NCBI GenBank assembly: GCA_028583605.1
Contig: CM053325.1
Span: 37,313,435-37,377,434, forward strand
Source: Dastarcus helophoroides
Lineage: Eukaryota > Arthropoda > Insecta > Coleoptera > Bothrideridae
Reading direction: 5' to 3'
Length of the DNA: 64,000 nt
The notes beneath the pieces were generated by a model. That model had not been told where the DNA came from. It was given only the letters and a program-made list of their open reading frames with translations, and made no database searches. Positions 19,131-32,119 of the stretch are shown one piece after another. The translations under genes were made by a program, and so were the position numbers. Each line of letters opens with the position of its first letter. The first letter of the stretch is position 1.

Positions 19131-22010
19131 GCCCAGGAGTTTAAAAGTCGAACTCTCGAGTCAAAATTATGAGAAAGTGGGTAAAATGTTCACCGAAAAT
19201 TTAAATTTTAGTAACAAAAAATTGAGAGGATTTGAATAAAAGGACGAAATATTGGGCTTGGATTTGCAACAAAGCAGAAAATTTTACGTGTTAGATTGAA
19301 CTTTTTGGAAAAATGTAAAATTTAAAATAATACTGAAAAACCGAATATGAAAACGAAATTTCCAAAAAAAGAATATATTTTGAATTTTAGTTTGTACTTT
19401 CGAAAAACAAATCTAAATTTCAATATTAAGGTCGTAAAAATCATGTTTTCTAGAAATAGTCGAAATTTCAATCAAAATGTGCAGATTTAGGCCCAACATT
19501 TTGGGAAGATAATTTTATATAACAAAATTAATTTTCTGTTAATTTTTAATTTATTCTCGATTTTTCGACTTTAATCTCAAAATTTCGATTCCTAGGCTGA
19601 ATATGAAAATTTTTGCTTTAAGTTTCGAAAGTTCAACATATGCTAAACATTTAAAATCGAAGGTTCGAGAAAAAATGTAACAAATCGTAGTTAAATTTAA
19701 AATTTTGAAAATAATTATTAAAAGTATTTATTATAAGGATTTTTTTTTTCTTATTAAAAAATACCATTTTTTTAATGAGGAAAAACAGGTTGAAGCTGGA
19801 AATATTTTTCAATTTGCAGTTTTATCTTAGACTTATTGTACCTTAGCTAAAACATTTATTCTAAGTAAATTTCACGTATTTTACGGACAATTGTATTTCG
19901 GGGTTTCCGAAAATGACGACTTTTTCAACATACTAAGTTTAAACCCATTTGTAGTTTCTAGAATTTCACTTTTAAACTTGCATAAATTTCATTTTTTTAT
20001 CGACCATTACTTGTTATTTCCACAATAACCCTGAAATTTTTTTAAATATACTTAGTTAATTCAAAATCTCAGTTTTTAGGTTTTTCAGAAATTTTGAAGT
20101 ACTTGATTTTGTGTCAAACCTAAAGTAACGAATTAGAGCAATCTCAAATATTAATTCTGATTTTAAAATTTTCGATTTTTTATTTCGAATTTGTTAAAAC
20201 TTACATAAATTATCAATAGTAAAAATTTGTTGATATAAATTTTGAATTTTTCCTATAATTGTCAAACCTCCGAGTTTAAACCTAAAATCATTTTCGTCTT
20301 CTGTAAAATTGTAACTTTCATTTGAAAATCTCCACCGTTTACTATTATTATAATTTTGGGTCAAAAATTTTTAAATAATATGAGTTAGATCAGAAAATTG
20401 TAACATTTTCCTTAATCCGACTTTTTAATTTTTTTATTAAATTTTAACTTAAAATGAGTGAAAAAGGATTCTTTAAATAATCCGTCATAGGCATTCATTC
20501 ATTTTTTCGCATTTAGAGGGTCGAACCAAAATTTTTTCTAAAAGTTTCAGAGTGTTTATGGAAATTTTATATTTTTTCAGAAAAAATCAACAATCCTGTT
20601 TAAAGAATTTGGCCTAATAACCAAGTTTAAATTGTAACATTAAAATTCCGAATTAAATTTTAAATTTATGAGGTTTTTTTAAGGAATGCAATACCGCAAA
20701 AGCTGCATTGCGAAATAACCTCACGATTTTTTTGGGACTAGTTCCACATGTAGGTAAATTGTGCGGAATTCCGCAGAATTTTGCGGGATTTAATAGGAGT
20801 CCTTCTTATTTTTTATTTTCCTTTATTTAAATTTCTAATTAAAATAGATTATTTTTTTAAATTTATCATTTCACCGTTTTCTACTTTTGTTCATAAAGGC
20901 TTTATTTTGCCCCTTTCTGCAGACTTTGATTTTTTTTAATTTCAAATCCAAAATAAACTTGAGTTAAAATCTGTTTTAGAGTATTTTAGTCTTAATTATT
21001 AAATGTTTCGAAATTGCAATTTTAATATGAAAGTTATGAGTTTTCTGACAAAAATTTGAGTGAAAAACCTAAAATATTTTTAAGCTTATCATTTTTCCTA
21101 AAATATTTCTACATTTTTAATTTCGGGCTTTTTCTACAAATTTCGATATTTGTTCAATAATTTATAGTTTGGCTAATATTTTTTATTGATGGTACAATTT
21201 ATGCTTTAAAATTAAAACTATTTATTGCTTTTTCCAACTTTTAGCTTTCTTGCGCACAATTGTAATTTTGGTCTCAATATTACAGCTTTTTACGAACATT
21301 TTTGTAAAAAACTTGAAATACGTTTTGGGTCTCTTGAGATTTACATATTTTCCCAATTTGATTTTGCTAAAATTTACATTTTTACTTTATGAAATTTGAC
21401 TTTTTCTTAACTTTTTGGAAAGATTCATTTCAATTTCAATTATTTTACGTCTTTTCTAAACTTGGGATATTATCAAGCTATTGCGATTGCTACCAAAATT
21501 TTGATTTTGATTTCGGGAATTCGATTTTATTCTAAACATTTTCAGTTGAAACATAAACTATTTTTAAATCTCGCACAATTCTTAAATTTTCTCATTTTTC
21601 TCAAGATTCCTGGTTGAAATTAAAATTATCGCCTTTAGATATTGGAGAAATCATATTTCATAATATTTGGTTTTTTCAAAAATTTCAATACTTGGTTGAA
21701 AAGCACAAATTTAATTCTAAAGTATTTTTATTTTTACCAAAATTCAATTTTAAAATAAATGAAATTGTAACATTTTCCTCCAAATTCTCATTTCCGTTTT
21801 GAATATTGCGAGTCTAATAGCAAAATATCGAAACAGAAATCAAAGTTATCTTAAGATGTTGATTTTTTATTAATTTTCAATCTCGACGAAAGATATTTAT
21901 TTTCTGAGATTTCGATTATACAATACAAATTTCAAGTTTTTACTCGAAAATTCGATTTTAAAATTGAAGTTTACGCCTTATTCGAATCCAATATAAAAAC
22001 TAAAAAAAAG
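19130..22010. repeat. Degenerate 'AAATTTTGAAAAAAGTC' low-complexity block 3
   Basis: Plus-strand purine orientation (AAAATTTACC, GTCGAAATTTC) holds to about 19700. The complementary orientation (TTTTCTAAAATTTCGACTTT-like) dominates from about 19900 to 22000. A small GC-richer patch at 20690-20800 has clustered GCGGAATTCCGC-type words. Confidence 0.55.
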
Positions 22011-24176
22011 TTTATTTTTATTAGTATTTAATAAACAAAGCTGATTTGCTTTTAATAAGAATTCAGTAAATCAAATCAACATACTTGGACTGGGTGCAGA
22101 ATTTAAATTAAACCGCCTCGATGATCTAGTATGCAGACGTGCTCTTCGAAAAACTAACCTTGTATTAATTCAACGAACAGAATTGCACTCGAATATTAAA
22201 TGTGGACTGGCTAAAATTATGCCATCAAGTACATATTTAATCAGCCACCTGCTACATTTCAATGAACACATTAAAATAATGTGACGCAGGTTTAAGCTCC
22301 CCCAATTTCCATATACACCGTCTTTGGATCAAAACAAGTTAAAGATTTGCATCGACAAGATGACAAGATAAATCAGTGAGTTAATATCACAAATTGGACA
22401 AAAAAGCTCTGGCAGGTAGGTATAGTGCGACGAGCCTAGATGAACCTGTTGTATTTCATCTCGACAGAAAATATTTCTCACTTCGAAATTAAACGCGGGA
22501 ATCAGCATCAAATAAAGCTAACTCATAAAGAGTGAACAAAATAAAATAAATCCGATGAAAATATGTATCTGGAAGAATCGTTGTGAAGCTCATTTTTGTG
22601 TTACACCAAGTCCTGAGTATGTAAAATAACGTAAATGAGCAAAATACAACGAATTTTTCAATATGAAGGAATTTGTCAATTCGACCTCACAAGCCCCTCG
22701 TTTACGATTTATTTTGCCTATTGCAATTCTTAAACCTCAAACAAAGAAATACAAAGATCCAAAACTATATTTCACGAAACGCCAGCTCAAGCAGATGCAT
22801 TAATTAATTTCCTAAGGATACATATAATTTAACGTTACTTCTTGCTTGATGACCGCTGGCATCTTATCTAGTTACCTCGACGGGTAAGTAGATCTGTTAG
22901 CTTCCAATTAGTTGAGTAGCCGGTGGCTGGAATTGTTATTGATTACACGTGAATGTGAGTAATTATCGGCAATGAATGATATTGATGATGAGCAGTGATT
23001 ACATATGAGGAGCTACAACACGCCCTGGCAACACTGATTAAACTTGATGACTCTATAAAAAATCCATTTAATTTGCTACCGTGCAAAACTCTATCTATCA
23101 TACTCGTCTACCATTGTGCAAGTTATTACCGTAAGCAAATTGTCGGTCTACGAACGGATCACTTCTGAATTTAATTGGACCTATCCCAAACCTAATTTTG
23201 ATGACACAAACGATTATTTTAACATTGATGCAGTATATAAAAAATACCGCATAATTGTCATTAATATTGGAAATGGTCAATGTTATTTGATCTTCAGGTG
23301 ATGCTAGTAGACTAAATATCGACGTTTTACTATCCATATGTACTGAAGTATGTAAATTTCGCATAATCGATGTGAAGATTAAAAAAATGCCTCTTTGATA
23401 TTGATTAAACAGAACTAAGATTTGATTTAAAATTTAGGTAGTTTTTCTTCATTTAAAAACTTAAGAGTTAGGATATTTCTATCGAATTGGTTTTGCAAAT
23501 ATGCTAAAAGATACCTTAACGCGAAATTCAAAACGAATTTATAAACAGAGTCAATTAAACCATTAATTTAGTAACATTTTTATTTATACATATACACATC
23601 AGGAAAGTCAAACACTGTCCATACGGAGAATGTTAATGAGAGATTTAACATTAAGAGCTAATAGTGGGATAGATGGGCGGTGCCTTGTATTCTCCTACAC
23701 CGGTGTAAACAATTCAATGCAGATCGCAGCGATCAGTGCTGGTGGAGATTTCAGTAGTACATCATAGCTTCCAACGTGTTTTGTTACGGGATTACTACTG
23801 GCAGGCAACAAATTTATTAAAATTTGCTTACCACATGTTGTTTGTTCTTTTAATCCGTTGATTTAATCAACGTCTGAGGTAAAATAAAACTGGTATTCTT
23901 TGATAACCAAAATAAATAAACGAGATTTCCTAAACAAAATTAATAATAATTCTTTAACTCTTTAAACATAACAATATAAAGAGTTCAAATAGGCCACCAG
24001 ACTGTGCTAAACAATATTTTAGTCTGTTGTAAAACTCTCGACGAGTTTTTTCTAACATCTAAACTGGAAGATACGAGCATGCTGCGTCAAAATAGGGGAA
24101 TACGTTCAGCAGCTGTAGAAAACTATGGAAGGGACAATTCTTAGCGTTTTACATGGACAATGAAAATTTTTCCTTA

Positions 24177-24180
<4 letters not shown>
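22010..24180. other. Non-coding, nothing recognised
   Basis: Mixed-composition DNA with overlapping short frames near 23098-23364 on both strands and no motifs. A GC-richer patch at 23670-23760 has no assignable role. Confidence 0.45.

Positions 24181-24226
<46 letters not shown>
24181..24226. repeat. (TA)n microsatellite
   Basis: Uninterrupted TA dinucleotide run of about 45 bp. Confidence 0.97.
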
Positions 24227-24229
<3 letters not shown>

Positions 24230-24605
24230 CTCCTATCCAAATTCTCGTGTGTGATAGTTGAAAAATTAATAAACTGTCTATTGTCAAATAAACACCGAAG
24301 CGAAAAACATTCCCAGTGTTAATGAGATTGGACTGAAATGCATTAAGTAAGTGCGTTCGATCACAACGTGTGAGCTGGCTGTAGTCTATTACGATGACTG
24401 GTTGGATTTTTATTTCGAAATGTCGACTATTTTTTGGAATATATTTTTTACATCAATTATTTGGAGAATTTCAAAAATTCTATTTTACTCTCGATTTCTA
24501 CAACAAAAATAAAGTTTTCATTTTATACTTAAAATTTCCTGCAAAAAGTTTCTAGATCCAAACTATTATATAAAAACTCTAACATTTGAAATTTGCACAT
24601 ACTTT
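24227..24605. other. AT-rich non-coding spacer
   Basis: Partly of the AAAATTT low-complexity type from 24415. It supplies the target into which the following LINE inserted. Confidence 0.45.
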
Positions 24606-25566
24606 AGATTTTGCGAAAAACCCAAAAATTTAAAAGAAGAATCCTGACACTTCCATCCAAGGCGACTCCTTAAATCCGCTCTTATTTAACATTATAATGG
24701 ACGAGGTAATAAAGCACATATGCACATGTAAATGATACAAAATGGGAAATAAGGAAGTCAAAATATTGCGTTACGCCGATGATGCAATTTTGATTGCAGA
24801 AAATAAAGACGACCTGCAAAGACTTTTATTTCAGTTTAATATGACAACAAGTTTTCAAATGACAATATCAAATGCTAAAACAAAATGTATGACTACTTCT
24901 AAGATACCCATTCGATGCAAGCTTGTAGTAGACAATAAAATTATACAACAAACAATGAAGTTTAATTATCTTGGCATACAAATATCTGCCTATGGTGATA
25001 TTGAAGCAGAAGTAAGAAACCAAGCTGTAAAAGTCACAAGAATAGCGGCATGTTTTAATGACATAATATGGAAAAATAAACACGTCGATATTACAGCACA
25101 AACCCGAATCTATAAGACTGCAGTGAGACCCATAATAACGTACACAGCCGAAACTCGACCTGAGACTGCAAAAATAACAAGAGTGTTAGATACAACAGAA
25201 ATGAAAATAATACGTAAAATAGCAAGAAAAATATTAACGGACAGAGAAAGAAGTAAAAATATTAGGAAAATGTGCAAAATGGATATCAATGAGTAGGTGC
25301 TAAACTGAAATATAGACTGGGACAAGCCCATCGATTGCATGGCTGAAAACACTATCGTTAGGATAATAAGAGACAAGTCACCAGTAGAACGAAGATGCGC
25401 AGGAACACCCCGAAAGCGCTGGTGTGATAACATTCCAAGCGAGTAATCAGAGGCAAAAACGAGGAAAAACAGACAATATGCCTACATTACAAGTTGGAAG
25501 AAGACAAAAAGAAGAAGAAGATTTTGCGAAAAAACCCAAAAATTTGAAAGAAATATCCTGAAACTT
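24606..25566 (+). mobile_element. 5'-truncated LINE with target duplication of about 47 bp
   Basis: The flanks 24606-24652 and 25519-25566 are near-identical direct copies (AGATTTTGCGAAAAA.CCC.. through ATCCTGA.ACTT), so they are the target-site duplication. Between them lies only the 3' part of a LINE, ending in an AAGAAGAAG tail. Truncation at the 5' end plus a duplicated target is the signature of target-primed reverse transcription. Confidence 0.8.
24653..25440 (+). pseudogene. LINE reverse transcriptase C-terminal part
   Basis: The first codons read IQGDSLNPLLFNIIMDEVI, the conserved QGD/SPLLF motif. After a short disruption, the frame 24742-25296 gives LRYADDAILIAENKDDL with an intact YADD box. 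It continues with FNYLGIQISAYGDIEAEV, then RIYKTAVRPIITYTAETRP and MKIIRKIARKILTDRER. After a TAG at 25294 the typical ending MAENTIVRIIRDKSPVERR and GTPRKRWCDN follows. This copy is relatively young compared with its neighbours, since one frame stays open for 184 codons. It lacks the endonuclease and the N-terminal RT, so it is not autonomous. The clade was not determined. Confidence 0.8.
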
Positions 25567-25569
25567 TTC

Positions 25570-25840
25570 TATAAGATTTTTCATAATATATTAATAATTC
25601 CTCAAGGATATTAAATTTGAAAAATTTAAAATGCGTTTAAAATGCATACAATCAAACCTATCCCAAATTATGCTTAGAAATGTGATAAATATCTATCAAA
25701 TCTAACTTTTCTAACCTATTTTGTGTCATAGCTATCCAATTTAAATGTATCATCATAAAATGCAAATAAAGAAAAAATGCATTTTTTTTTATTTGTAAAA
25801 TGAAATATTTTTTACTTTTTTCTTCTTCTTATTTTGCCGC
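25570..25840. other. AT-rich non-coding spacer
   Basis: Nothing recognised beyond the continuation of the LINE target sequence. Confidence 0.4.
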
Positions 25841-26151
25841 CAACGTATGAGAATAAAGTCAGCCAAGCGCTAGTCGGGATCTCACAATTACTAGAATGAA
25901 CGGAGAATCTTTTTTACTTATGTATGAATTTGATATTAACATTGGAAATGTTTATGTTGAGATATGGGGTGAAGTTTCGGGTTTTCGTTCAAGCTTGAAG
26001 AACAAGGTGTCGGTCGGTCGGCCATACTCGGATCGCCAGTCGAGCGCTCTCGGCGTCGAGAAGCCGATGAGAGAATGTTAAGTTTACAGTTCACCGCAGT
26101 GCACCATATTCGTTTAACCCAGTGACGTTTCATTGGATAAGGCTATCAGCT
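25840..26151 (+). promoter_or_regulatory. GC-rich leader ahead of the 26152 frame (possible 5' UTR or promoter)
   Basis: This is one of the few GC-rich patches in the window, with GGTCGGTCGGCC and CGCTCTCGGCGTCGAG words at 26010-26065. It directly precedes a methionine codon at 26152. No TATA box was identified. It could instead be part of an unrecognised transposon. Confidence 0.3.
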
Positions 26152-26382
26152 ATGGATATTAAGAGTATGAAAAATAGCGAAAAGTGTAAGACATATTGAG
26201 AGCGTAAAAAACGTTTACGAGAGATTGAAAATAGAGAATCTAGTGAGTTAAGTACGAAAACACCACTAACAAAAACTGAACACAGTAGGCGGTATTGTGA
26301 GCATGTAAAGATGCGCAAACTTAAAAGTTCTGAAGTTTACACGGGTTACCCAAGTCAGCGGCCCTTTAGTGAGGGGTTATAA
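26152..26382 (+). pseudogene. Basic arginine-rich protein fragment with one in-frame stop
   Basis: The frame from ATG at 26152 reads MDIKSMKNSEKCKTY, then TGA at 26197-26199, then ERKKRLREIENRESSELSTK, a second similar block KTEHSRRYCEHVKMRKLK, and ends at TAA 26380. The two blocks of the type K(T/N)xExxRxYxxxxK resemble N-termini of uncharacterised transposon-linked proteins in insects, some attached to Helitron-like helicases, but no helicase is present. The stop sits where CGA would give Arg. A real but dead gene fragment is likely. Its function is unknown. Confidence 0.4.
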
Positions 26383-26680
26383 TTCCATTATTATGCTGTA
26401 AACTCTTACCCTAAATCCAATTCACGTACTGTCTTGAAGTACTCAGTAAACGAATGTGGTAAAATATCTGCACTTATAATTTTTACGGCTCAAATAAATG
26501 TAAATTACTTTTACAATAAAGTTGACAAATTTTTGCTTGTAGATTAAATATATTTTAATATTTCATTGTTTTCGCTTTGTATTAAAATATTTCTTTCAAG
26601 AGCCATGAGCATAGATGCCTTAATATTATTTTGATTTAAATTATTTCGTAGTCTATTTGGTTATACGAGTATATTTCAAT
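26383..26680. other. Non-coding spacer
   Basis: AT-rich sequence without recognised features. Confidence 0.4.
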
Positions 26681-27900
26681 TTTAAAAATAATCTTTCAGA
26701 AGAAACTTGGCTAATGGAAATTGTAAATTTAGAAAAGATAAACATTGCAGAAATAACCTTAAAAATAGAAAAAAGTCGAAAGAAAAATATTTGAATATTC
26801 AAGTTTTCACTCGAAATCTCAAGTCGAATACTTCGATATTAAGGTCGAAAATAAAAAAAAAATAGCTAAATAAGGCCAAAATTTTGAATTCAGAAAAGTT
26901 GCGAGAAAAATAGTAAAAAAAATAGACAATTTTAGGAAAATATTCCAGGATTTCAAAAAATTCATAATGTTCTAAAATTTCAAAACATAGGTCAACATTT
27001 TGAGGTTAAAGATAAAACTTTGCAACTAAATCAAAATCATTTGAAAAAAATTAAAATATTTCATTTAAAGTCAAGATTTTAAATAAATGACTTGTGTTCT
27101 TAAAAAAAAGAGTCTTGATTAAATTTAAAACCTTAAAAATATAAAATTAAAGCTTTAACACTGGTTGAAACCTTTATTGTAAGAGTAGAAAGTAAAGTTT
27201 AAATTTTGGGATTTTAAAATTTGAGGCAACCCACCACTCATGATTTAATAAAAAAGGGGGTTTTAAATTTCGAAAAAAAAGTTGACGTTTCAAAATTTCG
27301 ATAAAAAATCTTGAGTTTTCGATTTTATATATTTGTAATTTAAAGAATTTTTTAGGCTGAGGTCAAAATTTCGAAAATAAGTCAAAATCTTTAGAAATAT
27401 TTAGAATTTATTATTTAACATACAAATTTTAAACAAAACATAAATATTTATTGACAGTTCAATTAAAATAAATGACATTTTGAAAGGTTGAGGAATTTTA
27501 TAAAAAAGTCATAATTTCAAGAAAATACGCTATATTTATTTTTTTAATGCAACAACTTGGGTTAGACTCGCAAGACTGATGTTCAAATTTTGAATCCGTT
27601 TGAAATCCGAAGTTTTAAGAAAAAACACAAAAATTGCAAGTTTGATGTAAAAATTTAAAAAAGTCGAAATTGTGGAAAAAATTTATTAAATTTCGGAAAA
27701 GTCCAAAATTTGTGTTTATAATTATTTTGAAAGCATAAACGCATAATTTTGTAAGGAAGAGTAAAAATTTGGAGAGAGTACTTCAAATCTATTTTTGACA
27801 AATTTTCGACATTTTGAGTTTCGTTCAAATGAAAAAGTCAATAAGTTGACAATGAAAATTTTTTATGAACGTAAATCCCAAAGAAATTATCAGTGATTGA
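26680..27900. repeat. Degenerate 'AAATTTTGAAAAAAGTC' low-complexity block 4
   Basis: Plus-strand orientation with repeated AAAAAGTCGAAA, AAGTCAAAATC and AAATTTCGAAAAAA words, for example at 27280 and 27660-27700. Confidence 0.6.
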
Positions 27901-29043
27901 CAACTGCAAGGTTTTAATACATTTGAATTGCTATCATAACAAACTTTCTGATGGAAAATTCTCATTTTTTGGATGTAGAATGGAAATTGTTACTGCTCTA
28001 GACTGTTTTATAAATTTGTGTATCTTAGTAATTCAAATCATCGTAAAAACGTGAAAGAAAATAGATTTCTGGAGGATTTTCTTTAGATTAGAAAATTTTA
28101 ACCTCGCTGGATAAATAAGACGTCAAAATTACCCTTGAGGGATCAACCAAAATAATCAATAAGTAATCGAGTGCCGGGTTCGCTACGTTCTCTTCTAAAA
28201 AAAAAGTAGAGCACACTTGATACATTTGAACATCCGATAAAACTGTAACTGACATAAATTGAAATGTATTATTATTAAACGGCGCGAGTATAATTAAATA
28301 CCATATATGTTGCTAAATTAAAGCCCTTATCGCTTCCCATTTTCGTTTTTAGATTCATCTAAGTGTTCAGTTCATTACGACAAGCGTATTTTTGATATTA
28401 AGAAATTTCATTATCTTTGCGATTCTGTGGAGGGAGATTCAAGTGACGTTATTGAATCATTGTCAGTATCAGCTAATTATTATTATTAATTAATTATGCA
28501 AGATCGCTTTAAAATAAAAGAACAGGTCCAACTGTCCTAAACATTTTTTAATTCACAAAAACCACACAACCCGGTATAAGACAACTAATTAACTGTATTA
28601 AAGGTTTTAGAGCTTTCGGCAAAAAAAGGGAATTAATTTTATTTATTCCCATAATAGCCGAAAAATTAAACGATCATGCAAAGCGAAAATGGCAATCAGT
28701 ACAACCAGTACAGCTCTAGTTTTAATTAGAAATAGGTGCAGTAACTTTAAACAATGTCCAGCGTTGTTAAATCCAGGGTGTCGAGCTAACATCATTACTT
28801 CAGCATTAGTTAAAAAATTGTAATTTTCTTTAAAAGAGTTTGAAGTAATGTACCATATGAATCAAATCACATCTAAACGAATTCACGTGTGATCTGGAGT
28901 AAGATAAACAAAATCACAGAACCAACCTCAATTTTTAAGATTGATAAATTTGCCATTCAACTGCCCTCTAATGTTTTTTTCGATGATCCTGATTTCAATG
29001 CGAAATAATCTAAATAGATTTATTAACTGAAACAAGTGTGTAG
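27900..29043. other. Non-coding, nothing recognised
   Basis: AT-rich sequence with no coding homology. It ends at the TA flanking the next element. Confidence 0.45.
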
Positions 29044-29045
29044 TA

Positions 29046-29356
29046 TGAGGTGCCGTTCAGGACATAATAATTTTTTATGAATATTTAATAAATCAAACAA
29101 TTTATATTACATTTGAAATTATATATTATTTCTTTCTTGCAGTATATTTAATTTTAATGAATATGGATATTTTAATCTTCTGTTAAAAATTTTATATAAA
29201 TATTCTTAAATATCTCTTATAAAGATTTTATGTGATTTCAAAAATATTTATATAAAGTGTGATATATCAAACCACCGTAGCGGGCGCTAGAAGCGCTGGA
29301 ACTTAAATTAAGGTTTGAAACTTTTTTTATTTTATTATTTATTTATTTATTATTAT

Positions 29357-29387
<31 letters not shown>

Positions 29388-29772
29388 GCAGCATGCTGTC
29401 ACTTTTTATGTCAGATTTTAGTGCTATTGATAAATATGTAAATATAATCAAGATTCAGGTGGCGACAACGAAAAATAAAATTGATATATAAATAATACCA
29501 TACTCCATGCCCGATTCGTGCGGCTACTATCGCCTCTCACGGTCGTTTCATGTATCGCAGTTTATATAAATATTTTTAAAACCACATAAAACTTTCATAT
29601 AAAATATTTAAATAGATTTATGTAAACTTTCTATCAGGAGAATATAAATATTCATTTTTACAGAAATGAAGTATATTTCAAGAACGAAACAATATATAAT
29701 TTAAAATTTTACATATATTGTTTGATTTATTAAATATTCATGAAAAATAATTATGTTGTGAACGGCGCCTCA
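29046..29772. mobile_element. Long-TIR non-autonomous element flanked by TA
   Basis: The ends TGAGGTGCCGTTCA (29046) and, inverted, TGAGGCGCCGTTCA (29772) begin inverted repeats of about 230 bp. These share AATATTTAATAAATCAAACAA, ATTATATATT(A/G)TTTC and ATATTTATATAAA. TA lies on both sides (29044-29045 and 29773-29774), consistent with Tc1/mariner-type insertion. No transposase is present. The core contains a TTA-rich microsatellite. Confidence 0.75.
29327..29389. repeat. (TTA)n/(TTTA)n microsatellite inside the long-TIR element
   Basis: Runs of TTTATTTATTTA and ATTATTATTATT. Confidence 0.9.
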
Positions 29773-29774
29773 TA

Positions 29775-30884
29775 GTGTACTGTTCCTTCGAATATTTAAC
29801 AACAATCAATTTAAATACCCGAATAGTGATCGACATCGGCAGTTCAGATTTCTAGCCCAATATTCGGAATGCAGTAGACCCGTCTAAAAATGTTTGGAAG
29901 GTGTTATCGGAAAATCAATTTTGGCGAACTATAGAGTACTTCTCCCTTATAGTCCGAAACTTTTTGAAAAAGAGCATCTTGTAATTTGAATAATTACATA
30001 TAAAAATGATGAGATAAAATCTATACTTAAGATTATACAATATTAAACTTCACGAATTAAGCAACAACAAAATAATAATAATAAATAACACAAGGTTTAT
30101 TACAGAATTAACGTAATACGTATTGTTGTAAATCAATACATATTTTATATAATTATTATTATTTACTACTTCGAAGATACATAGATAATTGTCGTGGTGA
30201 ATTACAAGGGATGTCGGATAAAACAAGGGTCTTCGTCACTAAGATTCTAGCCTTAATAATCTAAATAAATAAAGGTTTCATATTTCAACACGATCAGTAA
30301 AGAGGTTATGAAATGATTAATTAAATTATTTTTTATAACAACTTTAAAAGTCTGCAATTCGAAAAGTAAACATTTTTTATTAATTTTTTTTCGTAATTCG
30401 TATTTATTTATCATTCCGAATCAACTTCCAACGTTGTCTTTGAAATTTGTAAATACCCTGTATAACCTTGTATGTTAAATAAAGTGTTAATTATGTTTCT
30501 ATTTGGTGTTATCATTTCCAATGTCTCCGTTGGTTGCAAGGATTGCGAAATCTGTGAATTTTTTATCCAAATTTCTCTCTCAATATTTTCTATTTTTAAA
30601 TACACCCTGTTTTCTACAATCAATCGCAATATCTATGGAACTGGTGACTGTGTTGATAATGTCTCAGGAAAACAGCATTTATTCGCAGTTCACAATAAGT
30701 CGATGACTAATACAGTTTTTGAGATTTTTTCAATTACACCTACACTTACTGTGTTGCATATAATTTCATAAACATGTGGTACTTCAGGAAATACTTATCT
30801 AAATGAAATAATACAAAAAAAACAGATTTGATCTGCATTCCATTCTTCGGCTATAAATCAAGTTTTTTATTTAAATTAATTTTA
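29775..30884. other. Non-coding, nothing recognised
   Basis: AT-rich sequence with short ATA/AAT microsatellite-like runs near 30065-30090. Overlapping open frames at 30411-30771 lie on both strands and show no motifs. Confidence 0.45.
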
Positions 30885-30885
30885 T

Positions 30886-31974
30886 ACAAGGTGATTCTAA
30901 ATGTAATACTATAAATTTAGCTACATATTTAGGAGCCCAAAATAAGTCGGAAAGTTCATATAAACATATGTCGTAAAACGCTTCGTTTCCGAGTTACAGA
31001 ATGTGGAAGATTAGTTTCTGATAATAGTTTTTAATCAAGTTGCGAAAGGAAATTCAGCACAACCCCATACCCTTTCGCGCCCTTTCCAAAAATTGAAGAA
31101 TTAATTATCACAACCTAACCAGTGGCAAGTATACCTAGGGGAGCGGTGTTTAAAACGTGCCTTATTTATTTTGTGTGCACTTTTGTCGCAATTTTTTAGC
31201 AAAAATATAAACTACAAACATTTTTACATAAAAAAGGTACTCCTACCAAAATTCGATATTGTCAGCGGTTTTCGAGTAAATTGGGTTTTTATATCTCGAT
31301 GCATTAAAAATGCTCGCCCACTAATCTCGGATAAAACACATAGTAGGCTTTGAAATGAAAAAACAGTTATGATGTGTTTATTAGGTTAAATACCCTTTAG
31401 AAAAAAATTCTTTTAACTAATACCTAGATAAAAAAATGTTTCGTAAATATTTAACGATTAACAAATTTAAAAACATTAGCTCTTATTTACAAAAATTGCT
31501 CAAAGTGGCCACCGCTCACAAGAAAACATGTAAATGTTAATGCTATTTATTTTCTTTCATTTCAGTGCCAACTATGTGTTACATTCTATATTTTTGGGAA
31601 AGCGTTTTTAATGCATCCAGATATAAAAATGCATTTTCCTCGAAAACCGCTGACAATATCGAATTTTGGTAGAAGTACCTTTTTTATGTAAAAATGTTTG
31701 TGGTTTATATTTCTGTTTGACAAAATGTATACAAAATAAATAAGGCACGTTTTAAGCACCGCTCCCCTAGATATACCCGCCACTCGTTAAGTTGTGTTAA
31801 TTGAATCTTAAATATTTGGAAAGGGTGCGAAAAGGTATGGGGTTGTGCCAAATTTCATTCATTTATCTGAACACGTAACTGTAACTCAGAAATGAAGCGT
31901 TTACACGAACTTTTCATCTTATTTGAAGCTTTAAAATACCTAACTTTTATGATACTACATTTAGAATCAGCTTG
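30886..31974. mobile_element. Foldback element with inverted repeats of about 430 bp
   Basis: The left arm 30886-31325 reappears inverted at 31600-31974. Shared landmarks are GTGATTCTAAATGTA.TA at the ends, GGTATGGGGTTGTG (inverted), CTAG(G/A)..GCGGTG(T/C)TT, AAGGCACGTTTTAA and a segment with ATATCGAATTTTGGTAG. Both arms encode the same peptide KVLLPKFDIVSGFR, so the repeated short frames at 31171 and 31586 are copies of one sequence, not two genes. No clear target duplication was resolved. Confidence 0.75.
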
Positions 31975-32119
31975 CATAGGTCAAAAACCTTGAAATGCAG
32001 CTATCTATTTTTTCATAATTTATTTTTTTCAACAACTATTGCAATATCGAAGAAATCTAAAATCTAAATTTCATCTTTGAAACTTAGGAAATCAAGGGAA
32101 GAAGGATTATTTCTTACAT

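Noticed and set aside
24181..24226. CRISPR-like or other spaced arrays
   Set aside because: No regularly spaced identical repeats with unique spacers occur in the window. This is only a dinucleotide run.
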